A DNA stretch of 64,000 bases, from contig BSBM01000001.1 in the NCBI GenBank assembly GCA_027924585.1, positions 56,517,501 to 56,581,500 of the forward strand, in the 5' to 3' direction. Of the stretch, positions 31,590 to 43,690 are shown one piece after another. Both the position numbers and the translations under genes were made by a program. The notes beneath the pieces were generated by a model. That model made no database searches. It saw only the letters and a program-made list of their open reading frames with translations, and had not been told where the DNA came from. Source of the stretch: Larix kaempferi. Taxonomy: Eukaryota; Streptophyta; Pinopsida; Pinales; Pinaceae. How positions within the stretch are numbered: position 1 is the stretch's first letter; each line of letters begins with the position of its first letter.

Positions 31590-33735
31590 TATCGTACAAC
31601 GATCACCTACAAATGAAGAATGATGAGACTTGTTCCGTATAACAAGTGAAAATGGTTCAACTATTCAAGACTCCATAAGTGATGTTCACAAGGAAGGAGC
31701 CTAAGGTAAGCCACCTCAAGATATTTGGTTTCCCAGTATATGTTCACATCCTGAAAGAAAAGATAACCAAGTTGGACCCTTCAGGAAATAAGGGAATATT
31801 TGTTGGATATTGTGAAGAATCCAAAGCCTTCAGGATATACATTCCTGGATTCCATCACATGGATATTAGTAGAGATGTGACATTTGATGAAGAAGCAGCT
31901 CTTAAGAGATCCAGAAAGTGCCAGTATGAAGAAGATATACCTCTCAGAAATGTAGAAGTTGCACCTTCCCCTGAAAATGAAACACCAGAAGACCATGATA
32001 TTCTAGAACCTCAAGAACCCCCTACTATGAATATATCAAGAAAAAGGAAGCCTGCTTGGGAAAGAGAAATTATACAAGAAGTAGAGAAGTATGGAGCTCC
32101 AAAAGGCTCCACAAGAGTAAGCAAGAAGCCAAATCCATTTTCCAATTATGTGGCTTCGATGTGTGATATTCTAGATCAATAACCCACCAGTTATGAAGAA
32201 GCTATACAAAAGAAAGAATGGGTAGAAGCAATGACGAAAGAATACCAATCAATAATGAAGAATGATGTTTGGGATATAGTTCCCAAACCAGAAGGAAAAA
32301 GTGTGGTATCTTCCTAATGGATATACAAGATAAAACATGTAGTTGATGGAAGTACTAAGAAATACAAGGCAAGGTTTGTGGCCAGAGAATTCTCTGAGAA
32401 AGAAGGAATTGATTATGAAGAGACATTTGCATCAGTAGCAAGGTACGCCTCCATTAGAACCATCATGGCACTTGCATCCATGATGAAGTGGAGCATATAC
32501 CAGATGCATGTGAAGATAACATTTCTAAATGGTGTGATTGAGGAAGAGGTGTACATAGAGCAGCCACAAGGATTTGAAGTTGAAGACAGAAAGACTCACA
32601 TATGCAAGCTGAAAAAGGATCTGTATGGATTGAAGCAAGCTCCCAGATCTTGGTACGGAAGGATTGACAGTTTCTTAATGAGCTTGGGATTTACCAAAAA
32701 TAAAGCTGACCCTAACCTTTACTTTAAGGTTATGAATGATGAACCTACCATATTATTGTTGTATGTGGATGATCTATTTCTGATAGGAAATGAGAAACAG
32801 ATTGTAGAGTGCAAGAAGAAGCTCGCTGAATAATTTGAGATGAAAGACCTTGGATTGATGCACTATTTTCTAGGTCTTGAAGTATGGCAGAGCCCAGAAG
32901 GAATCTTTCTCAACTAGGGAAAGTATGATGTGGAAATCCTAAAGAGATTTGATATGTTGGAATGTAAAACCATGACCACACCCATGGATACCAACCTAAA
33001 GTTGTTAGCTGATGAATCATCAGAATTAGTAGATGTGACTCAGTACAGATAGATCATTGGGTCATTGATGTATCTGAAAAATACCAAGCCAGATATATGC
33101 TTTGCTGTGAACACCCTAAGTCAGTATCTAGTTGAGCCTAGACATGTTCACTTGGTAGCTGCAAAGCATCTGATGAGGTACCTGAAAGGTACAATAGACT
33201 TTGGTATATACTATGTTGGAGATCATGACTATAAATTGTATGGTTATACAAATGCATATTGGTCTGGAAGTGTCTCAGACAAGAAGAGCACCTCAGGTGG
33301 ATGTTATTATCTGGGATCTTCCATGATATCATGATTTAGCAAGAAGTAGTCCAGCGTTGCTCTCAGCAAAGTTGAAGTAGAGTATATAGTAGCTTATTCT
33401 ACTAGTTGTGAAGCCATATGGATTCAAAAGTTGATGTCAGGTCTATTTGACTTGGAGTTGGATGCCACAGTGATTCTATGTGACAACTAGGGTTGTATAA
33501 AGATGACAGAGAACCCAGAGATCCATGACAAGTCAAAGCACATAGAAATCTGGTATTTTTATATACGGGATATGGTATATAAGGGAGCTATAAAGCTCTA
33601 GTATCTGAGCACCGATGAGCAAGTTGCTGATGTATTGACTAAGCCTCTATCTCAAGTGAAGTTTGAGTACTTCCGTGACAAGCTTGCTGTGGTTCGAAAG
33701 GACCTTCCTCGAAAGGGGGAGCAGTGCTGATGTTG
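31590..33735 (+). pseudogene. Copia pol: integrase tail, RT, RNase H
   Basis: 31679-31960 gives KVSHLKIFGFPVYVH, GNKGIFVGYCEESKA and DISRDVTFDEEAAL (the integrase C-terminus). 32200-32400 gives the pre-RT segment, and 32378-32833 the RT core with MHVKITFLNG, LYGLKQAPRSWY and the catalytic box YVDDLF. 33065-33334 gives the RNase H start (MYLKNTKPDICFAVNTLSQY, SGSVSDKKSTSGG). The tail reads ADVLTKPLSQVKFEYF near 33640. Stops at about 32182, 32317, 32831, 32917, 33050, 33331, 33488 and 33600. Five fall where Gln or Trp is usual. The integrase DDE core is absent. Confidence 0.88.
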
Positions 33736-34590
33736 ATGATGTTGCAGTGGGATTGTATCATCCCTGGACACATGTCCTAAAATGATCCATAGACTCTTCT
33801 CTCTGAGAAAGATGTTGATGATGTTGCAGTGGGATTGTATCATCCCTAGACACATATTCTAAAAGGATTTGTATACTCTTGTCTCCGAGAAAGATGTTAC
33901 AGTGGGATTATATCATCTCTGGACACATATTCTAAAAGGATTCGTAGACTCTTCTCTCTGAGAAAGATGTTGATGATGTTGCAGTGGGATTGTATCATCC
34001 TTGGACACATGTCATAAAAGGATCTGGAGACTTCTATCCTCGACAATTTGGTTGGAGTGTATCTTACTTGGACCTTAGTCCTAAAGTGATCCAGATACTT
34101 CTTTCCCCGAGAATGTTGTTGGAGTGCATCTTCCTTGGACCTTAGTCCTAAAGTGATCCAGAGACTTCTGTCCCCAAGAATCTAGTTGGAATGTATCTTC
34201 ATTGGACCTTAGTCCTAAAGTGATCCAGAGACTTCTGTCCCCGAGAATGTGGTTGGAGTGTATCTTCCTTGGACCTTAGTCCTAAAGAGATCCAGATATT
34301 TCTATCCTCGAGAATGTAGTTGGATTTCATCATCCTTCGCATTATGTCCTAAAATGATAGGGACTAATCTTCCCATAATTGGATCAGGATTGCATCATCC
34401 TTAGCATTATGTCCTAAAGTGAGAGGGATTGATCATCTCGTAATTGGATCATATGTGTGTTGCAGTTTATGCTGCTATGATGATGTTGTTAATCGAAATA
34501 TCAAGATGATAATGTTGTTCATCGAAAGATCAAGATGATGATGTTGTTGATCGAAAGATCAAGATGATGATGTTGTTGATCAAAAGATAA
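33728..34590. repeat. Tandem repeats of 68-83 bp between pol and LTR
   Basis: Four units begin GTTGATGATGTTGCAGTGGG or GTTACAGTGGGATT and share GGACACAT, CTAAAA and GAGAAAGAT (33730-34035). They grade into units with TTGGAGTGTATCTTCCTTGG and CCTTAGTCCTAAAGTGATCC (34050-34320). A shorter array of about 30-bp GTTGTTGATCGAAAGATCAA units follows at 34485-34590. Position and style match the arrays in element 1, but the unit sequences differ. Confidence 0.8.
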
Positions 34591-34898
34591 AGATCTTGAT
34601 GTTGATGCTGTTGTTGTTGTAGACGACCGAGTGACCAAGTGCTGCAGAAGATGAAGGATCAGTACTGTAGAAGATGATGCTCCAATATTGAAGATATTGA
34701 AGATTTACCAGTAGCTATTCCAGTTGTTGATGATGTTGAAGAAAACTTTTGATGATCTATAGATGTATTAGCTTGATGTTGTTAATGATGCTCTCTCTCC
34801 TTTCTCCTTCAATTGATGTTGCTGGTGTTAGCTTTGTACCTAGAGAAGTGCTCCCCAAGTGACAATAGCCTAATGTCACTTAGAAGGGGGAAAAGGGG

Positions 34899-36030
34899 TG
34901 ACCCTCACATTAATAGTCATTAATGAGACTTTATAACATTAAAGTCCCTTCTTGCTAAAGTTAAGTGAGTGAGTGATTTTTTTATTTAAGTGATTTAAAT
35001 AAAAGTGACTTTTCACTCTCATTGAATCTCGTCCATCGGATTAGACTCATTCTTCACCGTTGGATTAAAAACTCACTTAGGGTTAGAACAAAAAGATGAG
35101 GGAGGCATTTTGAGAGCACACTTTTGCAGTTTTGGAAAGAGAAGTCGAGAGAGAAGAGCAAGGAGACCAGCACGCATTTCGAGGCAGCCATTTGGGCATA
35201 GAAATCAAGGCAAAGACTTGGCATTTATTATCAGCACAGATTTCTAGAGAGTTGCATTAATTATCTGCACAAATCCCGAGGTGATACTGTACAGCAGCAA
35301 TACTTTCTGCACTCAGTTTGAGGAAGATTCAGGGCTTTGTTTTTGAGGCAGCTTCATGCATTTCTAGGCATAGAAATCAAGACATATAACCGAGGCACAG
35401 ATCCTGAGATAAACTGGCACAGATATCGAGGTTATCAGTCTGCATGATTTTCTAGAAGTGACTGGTACAGTTTCTGGTCTGTACAGGCCGTACAACAGTC
35501 ATTTCAGTACACGGATTTTGAGGTTGATTTATGCACAGAAATCGAGGAACAGTACAACACATATTTCAAGGTTGTTTTCACAGAAACCGAGAAGGGTACA
35601 ACACTGAAACCGAGGTCATTATTTGCATAGAAACCGAGAAGCTTCAGCATGCATTTCTAGGAAGCTTTTGTGCATAGAAATCGAGGTAGTCTGGGGTTGC
35701 ATTTAATGTGGAGATAAGTTGTATTTTCACTGTACTGTTGTTCCATTAATTTTGCTGAAGAAATAATACATATCTCTCTCTCTAACTGGTCTTCCCTGTG
35801 GGGGTTTTTCCAAGGCTTGATTTTGGCCAAAAATTTCTAAGTCTATCATTTTATGATGTGATTGTTAAATGTGTTTTTCAGCCTATTAGTGTATTTTACT
35901 GTGTGTTTAATTGTTACTGAAAACTTCATAAGTAACTTACAGCCAATGCAAAACCGGTTGTAAGTGAAAACGACGAAATGTTGACATAAACTAGCAAACA
36001 GTAAAATGCAGAAAATCTTCAGCTGGTATC
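34899..36030 (+). repeat. LTR-like segment after a purine tract
   Basis: A 17-base purine run (34882-34898, AGAAGGGGGAAAAGGGG) is followed by TGACCCTCACATTAATAG, the pattern of a polypurine tract and LTR start. Near 35800 the phrase GTGGGGGTTTTTCC is typical of the U5 end of plant copia LTRs. Between 35190 and 35700 the motif GCATAGAAATCGAGG and variants recurs irregularly. TGGTATCAATAG at about 36024 could be a decayed PBS. No second copy exists in the window, so this is tentative. Confidence 0.35.
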
Positions 36031-36059
36031 AATAGAATACCCTCCTCCTTAAGGGGAAG

Positions 36060-36584
36060 TGTTGAAATATTGTAACTTGAAATAATATTCTATTTGTATT
36101 TATTCGGAGATGTTTTATTCCTCCGTTGGGATGTCATTATTATATTTTATTATGTAAATTCATTGAGGTAAATCAACTATTATAAGTCAAGGCAATAGAT
36201 CTTCTTGATTCATTTTGTAATGGGGTATTTAAGTCCCGTAGAGAAGTCGGCCCAGTCAGCATTAGGTCAATTAGTTAGGGGACGACCAAGTTAGGGAGAA
36301 TGTCAAGTGAAAGATAAAGTATAAATAGAGATGTTGGGTTCCTCATTTGAACACACACTCACTTGTGGATTGTGCATAGGAGAGAGAGCGAGATATCTGC
36401 AAAGGAGAAGGAGCTCTTGATTTGGGATTTTGTCTTTGTACTTTTGATCATCTATATTGAGGAATTTTTGTTGGTTTTCTACCCCATGAGGGTTTCCCAA
36501 GATAAATTTATGTCTATCTTGTGATTGTGTTTGTTTCAGTGACGCTATTTATGCTCTTGTTGTGAATTTGATCTAAACTTAACA
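36060..36584 (+). repeat. Copia LTR related to that of element 1
   Basis: A purine tract (AAGGGGAAG, 36051-36059) leads into TGTTGAAATATTG, and the segment ends AAACTTAACA at 36584. A TATA motif GTATAAATAGAG lies at 36320-36331. Several blocks match the element 1 LTR. The preceding purine tract marks it as a 3' LTR. I could not detect a target duplication. Confidence 0.7.
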
Positions 36585-38640
36585 ATATTTATATATAAAT
36601 ATAATGTAAAAAAAAATAGAACCACCAAGGATCTCTTTCTAAAAGTACTATTAAATTTTTAAAGTGATGAGACTCTCGCATATCAGAGACAAAATAATAT
36701 AGAGGGAATAAAAGAAATGATGAAACACCTTTTAATATTTTAGAAAAATTACTCATATAGGATTAATTGACAATGGAGAAAATACTCATAGAAACTATCT
36801 TCTGAGGAATATTAATTATAACATGATTTAACACTGAGGAGATCTGAAATAAATATTATATATACGAATGCAAACCCAACATTTAAAATCTTGGGTCAAA
36901 ATTATACGCATAAACTTTCTCAAAATATGCTCATCATTATCAAAATAATAACCCTCTAAGAATGCTATTTCTAATTTAAGCTAGAGGCATTCATCAATGT
37001 TTAAGAAGCTTTATATAATCCAATTGGCCTAGTGTTTGGAAGTCCTGGGAAAATTAATTTACTAATGATCGCTTGGTTAAATATCATTACACCATTTGGT
37101 GGAGTCATGTCTAGAAAGTTTGGATAATATTTGTTCCAATTCCCAAAATTTTCAAATAATCATTCCATCTTAAATTCGGAGCAGGAAATTTAAAAGGATT
37201 TGACAATTTAATAGTCTGATGTTATTTAGAAGCAATTGAAAATAAATCCTTTTTCTTTATCGTTGGCTCTAGCAGCTACTTCCATTATTCTGAATTAATG
37301 TTTTTAATATATTTCGTGCTCCCACCTAGATAGCTCGGGAAGCTCATTGCTTTTCCATGAGAAGGTTATGGACAAGTGCAAGAATCATGCTAACAACCTT
37401 GGCATGATCCATTTGAATACTTTGACTATTAAATTGCTTGATAGATTTAACCATCTTAAAACAATATTATTGTTCAAGGCCCTGTACATTGCATCTTGTT
37501 CAGGATTTCTTTACGTCTAAGTATCCTATTGAAAGACTCCAATCCAAATGTAGATTTCCATCAAATTTTATAAAAAAAATTGGTTTGTGATCATCATGAC
37601 AGTAGGCAATCTTATTCTTGGAGCGATGTGACTATTGAAATAAGCGACACTATAAAAATTCAATATGCATGTATCTTTGTCTCAAATAGAAACCCAATCA
37701 GTTAGATAGATAAGCCTATATTTTGAGTCTATAGATAATTAAATACTTGTAGTTTGACCTCAAATTCAAACCATGCAGGATTGAAATTTATCAATGACCG
37801 TTGTCTAGAGAACTTGTAGATCTAAACTTATCTAACAAATGGAAGAGTTTACAAGTTTTCAGAGTGGATAAGAATGTTTCGATTAGAATGGATCAAACTT
37901 CCTCAGAATCTTATAGGGAATATTTCGATTTACTAGGTGTGAATGATAGTTAATATAGTTCTTCCATGGGCTTCGTGAACCCATCATATATATGCAGGTT
38001 ATTGTACATAATGTGTCATCAGAATGTCTGTTTGTGATTTTGTAGCTTGATGAAACCCAATTTGAATTTTCAAGTTATCTACTCTCTACTTAGAATCTAT
38101 CTACTACAATTGCTATAGACATATGTATAAGGAATGCCCTCTGGCTCAATTTCCCTATGAACTTTGGCTTTCTGCTCAAACAAAGTCGATGCAGGCTCCA
38201 CTAGATGAACTTTATCAACATTATTCCTGAAATCAGATGGGAAAAACCTTTGCAAAACATCAATCAGTCTATTGGGTTAAAAATAAAATTTAAGCAGAGG
38301 TCATGAAAGCAATCTAGGGCATATATTAAAGTTGTCCGGGCACACATTTCATCCTCCAAATATACTAAAATGAAGCAAACTATCTCTACGGTATATTCTT
38401 GGGCATCTATTGAAGAGCTCTCGATTCCTAGCCTGATTGAACACTTTCAAGGGCATTGACCAAGCCCACCTCCTTTATCCCAATTCTTATATAGAACATA
38501 TGGAACTATCTACTGAATTTGAGATGAATGGGTATTATAACTGCAATCTCTATGAGAACTACATATGAATTATGTTTCTTGTACTCATTGCTTTAAGAAA
38601 ACTCTAAAAAATACAATTCTTCTTCTTGAAAATGAAGTTG
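36585..38640. other. AT-rich DNA, possible LINE or gag relic
   Basis: No gene is preserved. Around 38080-38160 a plus-strand frame reads STLYLESIYYNCYRHMYKEC, which resembles the zinc knuckle and its approach in LINE ORF1 or retrotransposon Gag, with the first Cys changed to Tyr. Everything around it is full of stops. Confidence 0.25.
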
Positions 38641-38641
38641 C

Positions 38642-38715
38642 AGGGTGCTAGCTCAATGGTAGAGCATCTACATTATATAATGCAGAAGATTGGTGGTTCG
38701 ATTCCACTATTCCCT
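38642..38715 (+). tRNA. Degenerate tRNA-like sequence (pseudo-tRNA)
   Basis: Seventy-four bases fold roughly as a cloverleaf. The acceptor AGGG pairs with CCCT, but the inner three pairs are lost. A good D-arm reads GCTC-AATGGTA-GAGC, and a good T-arm GGTGG-TTCGATT-CCACT. The anticodon stem CTACA/TGCAG has one mismatch and an 8-base loop TTATATAA, so the anticodon cannot be assigned. It is not expected to be a working tRNA. It could be a nuclear or organelle-derived tRNA relic, or the head of a tRNA-derived SINE. Confidence 0.4.
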
Positions 38716-38737
38716 ATCATAACTATTTGCATTCTAT

Positions 38738-39296
38738 CACTATTACATAGAGGGGGTATTATGACAATATTTGAGACAATATTTTTGTATATAGTCTCAA
38801 CTTAAGACAAAAAAAAATTGCATATTGTCTTTAAGCGAGTGTTTTAAAATATTGTCTTAAATTTAAGACAAACTAAAATAATTTAAGACAATAATTTAAG
38901 ACAATATTTTAAGACACTCGCTTAAAGATAATATTTAAGACAATACGCAATTTTTTTTTAAGCCATCTAAAAGTTCGACGATTTCCCCGTCCGACCAAAA
39001 CGTGGTCAAAATCTAGTGATTTGAAATCTAAAAATACGACTATTCGTGTTGATTAAATCATTTTTTTTAACATCTAGATGAATTCAACACCCTGGAAAAC
39101 ACCGGGGCATCTAAATTATGTAGGACTAATGTTGTTATTTGAGATTCTAAAAATTTTATCATGGATTCCGGCAAATTCGTGTCTAAAAACGATTTTCTCT
39201 GGGCTAGACAACTCTATTTTTTTTTGTCTTAAGTTGAAACAATTTACACAAATATTTTCTTAAATATTATCTTTATAACCCCTCTTTGTAGTATTG
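38738..39296. mobile_element. CACTA-like MITE with nested inverted repeats
   Basis: The left end CACTATTACATAGAGGGGGT and the complement of the right end CAATACTACAAAGAGGGGTT form terminal inverted repeats. They continue for about 70 bp through TAAGACAAAAAAAA. Inside, the left part GCATATTGTCTTTAAGCGAG and its complement near 38905-38955 make a second long hairpin. The flanking triplets are TAT and TGT, so a 3-bp target duplication is not clean. There is no coding capacity; a 61-codon frame inside is accidental. Same repeat family as 934-1165. Confidence 0.7.
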
Positions 39297-39767
39297 TGTC
39301 CTTCATTAGTCAACACAAACTACAAGTATGCATTTCTTTCATGCTTTGAGCCCTAGGATTATTGACTGGTAGCTACATTTCACAGGTATATTCTCGTATT
39401 CTTTTTAGCCGATTGAGGAGTATTCATCTTCATCTTCGACATTTGTCTTCCACAATGGCAGGTTCAATTTTTTATGTCTTCCACAATGGCAGGTTCAATT
39501 TTTTATGTATTTGAAAATGTGGGCAGGAAATCATATCTAGATTGTGAATCAAAAGATAGCATAAACGAGGCAGAGCGAGGGTCATTGATTGTACCAAGTA
39601 CCCGTGCTTAGACATTAATTAGGGTCTTAGACATTAATTAGGGATTTTTAGGTTACAAATAATAAGGCATGTCTATGACTGAATATACTTGCTTTGTGTA
39701 AATTGTTCTAACGGTTCTTGAAACTAAGTGGCCGAAGAAACTAGCGTTCAGGTTTCTTCAGCCACTT

Positions 39768-40643
39768 CTTCCCCTTTAATATCTAGCACATTTTTCATGG
39801 TTTATAAATCGACACAGATTGTCAAGACAACAGTTTGGATAGCAGACAGACCGAATTATATTGTGTTAGCCGAATTCTGGCCAAGGCAGTAAAAAATGGG
39901 GCGATTTAGTTAATCGATAAACAACTACACATGACTAGCTATTACATTGCACTGCAAAACCTGAATGTGTATGACAGACGAATTTTCATTTAATGGAGAT
40001 GGGACATCGAGAGAGATTCGTCGTGTTGTTTTTATGAAGTGCTAACTCTTGGTTTTTTGTGTGAACATATATGGAAAGGTATTTAAATCGCACCTCTTTG
40101 GGAGCCTCACGATCGTATCAACAGACCCAGAAGTAAGCAAGGTGGTTCTGCAAAATGATGCTAGGATATTTCTTCCCTCCTATCCCAAATCACTCAACGA
40201 GCTCATGGGGAAGTCTTCAATACTTATGCTGACTGGGAACTTGCAAAAGAAGTTGCACGGCCTCATAGGAGGTTTTCTTAAATCTCCACAGCTGAAAGAG
40301 CAGATAACTGTGGACATAGAGAAATACATTCTGAGCTCTATGACAAACTGGAATGACAATCAACTCATTTACATCCAAGAAGAAACTAAAAATGTAACCA
40401 CACAATACATATATCCGTAGATGCATATCACATATGTATTAATTTGTATTTCAAAGTTTCATTTGTTCTACATTTTCAAGGTCTGTAACCCTAATAAGTT
40501 GTTTTACTGAACAAATAGCATTTTGTGCACTGTTGAGTCTTAGCCCAGGCGATGACATGGAATATCTAAAACAAGAATTCAGAAAGTTCATTTCGGGTTT
40601 GGTCTCATCGCCAGTCAAGCTGCCAGGAACAAGACTCTACAGT
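39768..40643 (+). pseudogene. Cytochrome P450 fragment, CYP90-like (copy B)
   Basis: The exon at about 40065-40400 reads GKVFKSHLFGSLTIVSTDPE, SYPKSLNELMGKSSIL, LHGLIGGFLKSP and ITVDIEKYILSSM, without a stop. The next exon (40515-40643) reads LLSLSPGDDMEYLKQEFRKF but lacks 12 bases present in copy A, probably lost between two GCACT repeats. Homology to copy A covers introns and upstream sequence from about 39771, so this is a DNA-level duplication and not a retrocopy. It stops abruptly at about 40643, where another element begins. No heme-binding exon is present. The family is known for brassinosteroid hydroxylases; this fragment cannot function. Confidence 0.88.
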
Positions 40644-41340
40644 GATCTTTATGTCACCAACATAGAGGTGTGAGAACCCATCAGTAGGTACTCCTTCATA
40701 GTTCAAGCATCCATTAGTAGATGCTCTTTGATTCATGTCCAAGGTAGAATGTGTCTCAAAATGATCTTAAATATTTTCAATAGATTCTTCTTCATGCTCA
40801 TGTGATGTCTCTTCCTATTTTTTAGAGTCACTTGGGAGTGACTTTCGATCCTCTTCATATATTGCTTCTTCTACTTCACCTATTTCAGAACTAGGTCGCT
40901 CATGGGTTTCCTCCTTTTCACTCACACATATGTGATTTTCTTTCCAAGGTATTTTCACTCACACATATATGATTTTATTTCCACATCTTCATTTTTGGGC
41001 CTATTTTCAAACACCCAATCAGCATAGTCTTCAAAAGGAATGGACTTTTGTATATCTCCCTTTAAAGCTAGATATGCTTGATATTGTTGGGGCAAGGTTT
41101 TACATGTTGCTCTCAATCTTTTTAATTCATTCATAGAATTATCCTTTGGTAGTGTGACACACTCATCAGATTCAGATTCAAATTCATAAGAATAACCCTT
41201 ATTCCTTATGAAATTGTAAGAAGTGCTGCATGATGGCACCTCTTCCCCGTACCATTCACATTCTTCTTCATATTGCTCATAATAATTGTCCTCATAGGAT
41301 TCATCATTATAGTAAGAAATGGTTGAAGATTATTCTTAAA
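40644..41340 (-). pseudogene. Acidic gag-like region of a minus-strand LTR element
   Basis: Downstream of the PBS at 41374 on the minus strand, an acidic coding-like region reads SYEFESESDECVTLPKD, LKRLRATCKTLPQQYQAYLA and IPFEDYADWVFENRPK, then EEAIYEEDRKS with stops. I do not recognise the family. Position directly behind a PBS suggests the start of Gag. It is truncated at the junction with P450 copy B. Confidence 0.4.
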
Positions 41341-41373
41341 TGTATTATATTAATTCACAGGTGCAAGGACCAT

Positions 41374-41385
41374 GCTCTGATACCA
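41374..41385 (-). other. Primer binding site (initiator tRNA-Met type), minus strand
   Basis: The minus strand reads TGGTATCAGAGC exactly. The preceding base on that strand belongs to the end of an LTR (complement of TGTAATGTCCC starting at 41387). Confidence 0.8.
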
Positions 41386-41386
41386 C

Positions 41387-43690
41387 TGTAATGTCCCAAA
41401 TTTGAATTTTTTCCCAATTTGGCCAATTTTTGAACCTTGGACTAGTGAAGCTCCAAAATGTCCCAAATGGTTTTGAATTATGTCCAGAGTGGATTGAGGT
41501 GTATTAGGACACCCTAATACAACTATTATATGTTTGGAAACCTTCTAAGTACTTCAAAAACTTGCATTTACAATTAGATAATGAAAGGAAAAAATACTAG
41601 GAAAATCGATGTTGAAACCCCCAAGGGTAGATGGATCCAAAAGACTCCTAAGGATTTCAAATTGGGACTGAGAATGTTTGAAGGGTATTAGGACATAAAA
41701 ATGAACCTAATGGGTTCTTATACACTATCAAAAGACTTCTGCAACATTCATTTAATTTCAGGAGAAAATAGGGAAATTTGCTAGTAAATTCGAGGTTCAA
41801 ATCCCCTAAGGGTAGAGGTCACTAATGGATTCCCAAATGCAATATGAACCTCCCAAATTTCAGAAAAGAGATATGGATTAGTTATATGACTTCAATGGGA
41901 ACCCAAATGCATCATTAATCAGTTCCTAAAGGTTGTTACAACTCCCATAAATCAAAGATTGGTAAACATGTATTAACATAGGGGGAGATGAGAGAAAAAC
42001 GTTATAACTTGTTATGAAATTTGTGAGAAATGTTACAAGGACTTGCATAAGGTGTATGAAACTTCTTCAGTATATTAATGTCTCTCCAAACAATAATAAA
42101 ACCATAGATATTTACTGATACAAGTCGATACCAAACAACTTCAAGCTCTCTCAACAAGATATATGGGAAAATGGCTCGAATCTCTTCCTTGAATGTAAAT
42201 ATCACTTGAAATACATGATGTTTCGAGCTGTGGCTCTCATGATATGATTATTACAAAGATATATAACAACTAACATGTCCATGAATTCGAATATCATTCC
42301 TTCACTAACTATGTGCAACAACAAGTGCAAGATGCAAAAACTATGGAGAAAATGACACCATTCATACATAGTTTGGCATTTTTACATGGTTTTACTTGGA
42401 TATTCGACCTGAGTTTCATATGAGCATCAAATATAGAGTTTAGACATCATATTACAAGTAAATGGGGCCCCTTGGACTTCCATAAAGAGATCATCATCTC
42501 ACCATGTGCGCCCTTCCTCCAAGAGCAAGAATATAGAGAGAAAAGTGAGAGAGATGTGGGAACAAGTTGAAGGAGATATGATCATGAGCAGCCCTATAGA
42601 TTCAACCTGCAACAAATAACTCCATTGTTGCACCAAATGAAAGGTCTGAATGGCCTCTCCAATTTCCAATTAGGATAGGAATCTTTCACCCTCGAATATG
42701 GTACTAAGACAAGTAGAGTAAACACTCCACTAGCATGAACAAGCTATGCTCTCCAATTTGCAAAATGAGAAATGATCAAAAGTTGCTCTCTTTCTTTCCT
42801 CTTGTCTTTTATTAACCTCCCAAGGAATCCCTAGCTCGAATTCCCTCCAAGAGACTCATCCCAACTCAAGTTAGGGAAAGATTCCCACGAATGCCACTTG
42901 TCCAACTTTTCCTAGCTCTCCTCTTCCATCCATTCAAATGGGGGACTCTTGGCTTCCCTAACTCCCCTTGTGTTCCCTCTTGGAGGATATTTTTAGCCCT
43001 AACATGTCATATATGTCAGGTGTCAGCAATTGGGTCTGAACTTTGTCATAAGTGTCATAGAATATTCATCATTGTTGTCATATGAGTTAGGGAATCTAGC
43101 TCCAAGTGTCACAATTCTTCTAAGATGCCTCTTCCTCTTCCATGGGAGTTTCTCTTCCACTCCAATTCGACCTTACATGATTCATGCCATGAATAATACC
43201 TCTTCAACTACCCCAAGTATGTTACCCTTCATCTTAAACTCGAATTGGTGAGAGAATAATTCCAAGTGTACTGGGGAATCTTGCCACATGTAGGTCCCAC
43301 AACCTCTTATGTTCCCTCATGATCCAATGCCACCTTATTTTGTTTGTATTGTTATTTATTTGACACATTTAATGTGAATTTGTAAGTCTAATGTCATTTT
43401 GGGTCTTGCAGCTCCCTTATTCCAACTTTTAATGCATCCACCCCCAACCTAGGGAACTAGTAATTTTCCTCCATGATAGTTCATTTGGATGGGTATATTA
43501 CAAAATTTGAATTGGGAATTTTCTCTTAATGTGACCCACCTTTTCCATTTGGATCTAATTTTACATTATTACTAACTTGGACATCATTCTTGGCAATTAT
43601 TTGATCGTTAGCACCAATTTGACAAATTGTCATGAGTATGGCCAAGTGGTTTAGGCCATTGTTACTCAATGCAAAATTTGGGGACATGAA
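41387..43690 (-). repeat. Unusually long 5' LTR, about 2.3 kb
   Basis: The inner edge is set by the PBS. The outer edge is inferred because TGTAATGTCCCAAATTTGAA at 41387 and the complement of the sequence ending at about 43690 (TTCATGTCCCCAAATTTTGC) form an imperfect inverted repeat of the kind that ends LTRs. No second LTR is in the window and the outer limit may be off by tens of bases. No long frame lies inside. Confidence 0.5.

Larger units (their letters stand above)
30086..36584 (+). mobile_element. Plus-strand copia element 2, 5' end missing
   Basis: Order: Gag (30086-31009), protease remnant (31010-31220), intron-like block (31222-31585), integrase tail (31600-31960), RT (32180-33000), RNase H (33065-33735), tandem repeats (33728-34590), an LTR-like segment (34899 to about 36030) and a 525-bp LTR (36060-36584). 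The 36060-36584 LTR resembles the LTR of element 1 (shared GTCGGCCC, GTCAGCATTA and GTATAAATAGAG blocks in the same order), and the two RTs are close. The integrase core is missing and no 5' LTR was found, so boundaries upstream of 30086 are unknown. It shares the pol-repeats-LTR layout of element 1. Confidence 0.75.
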
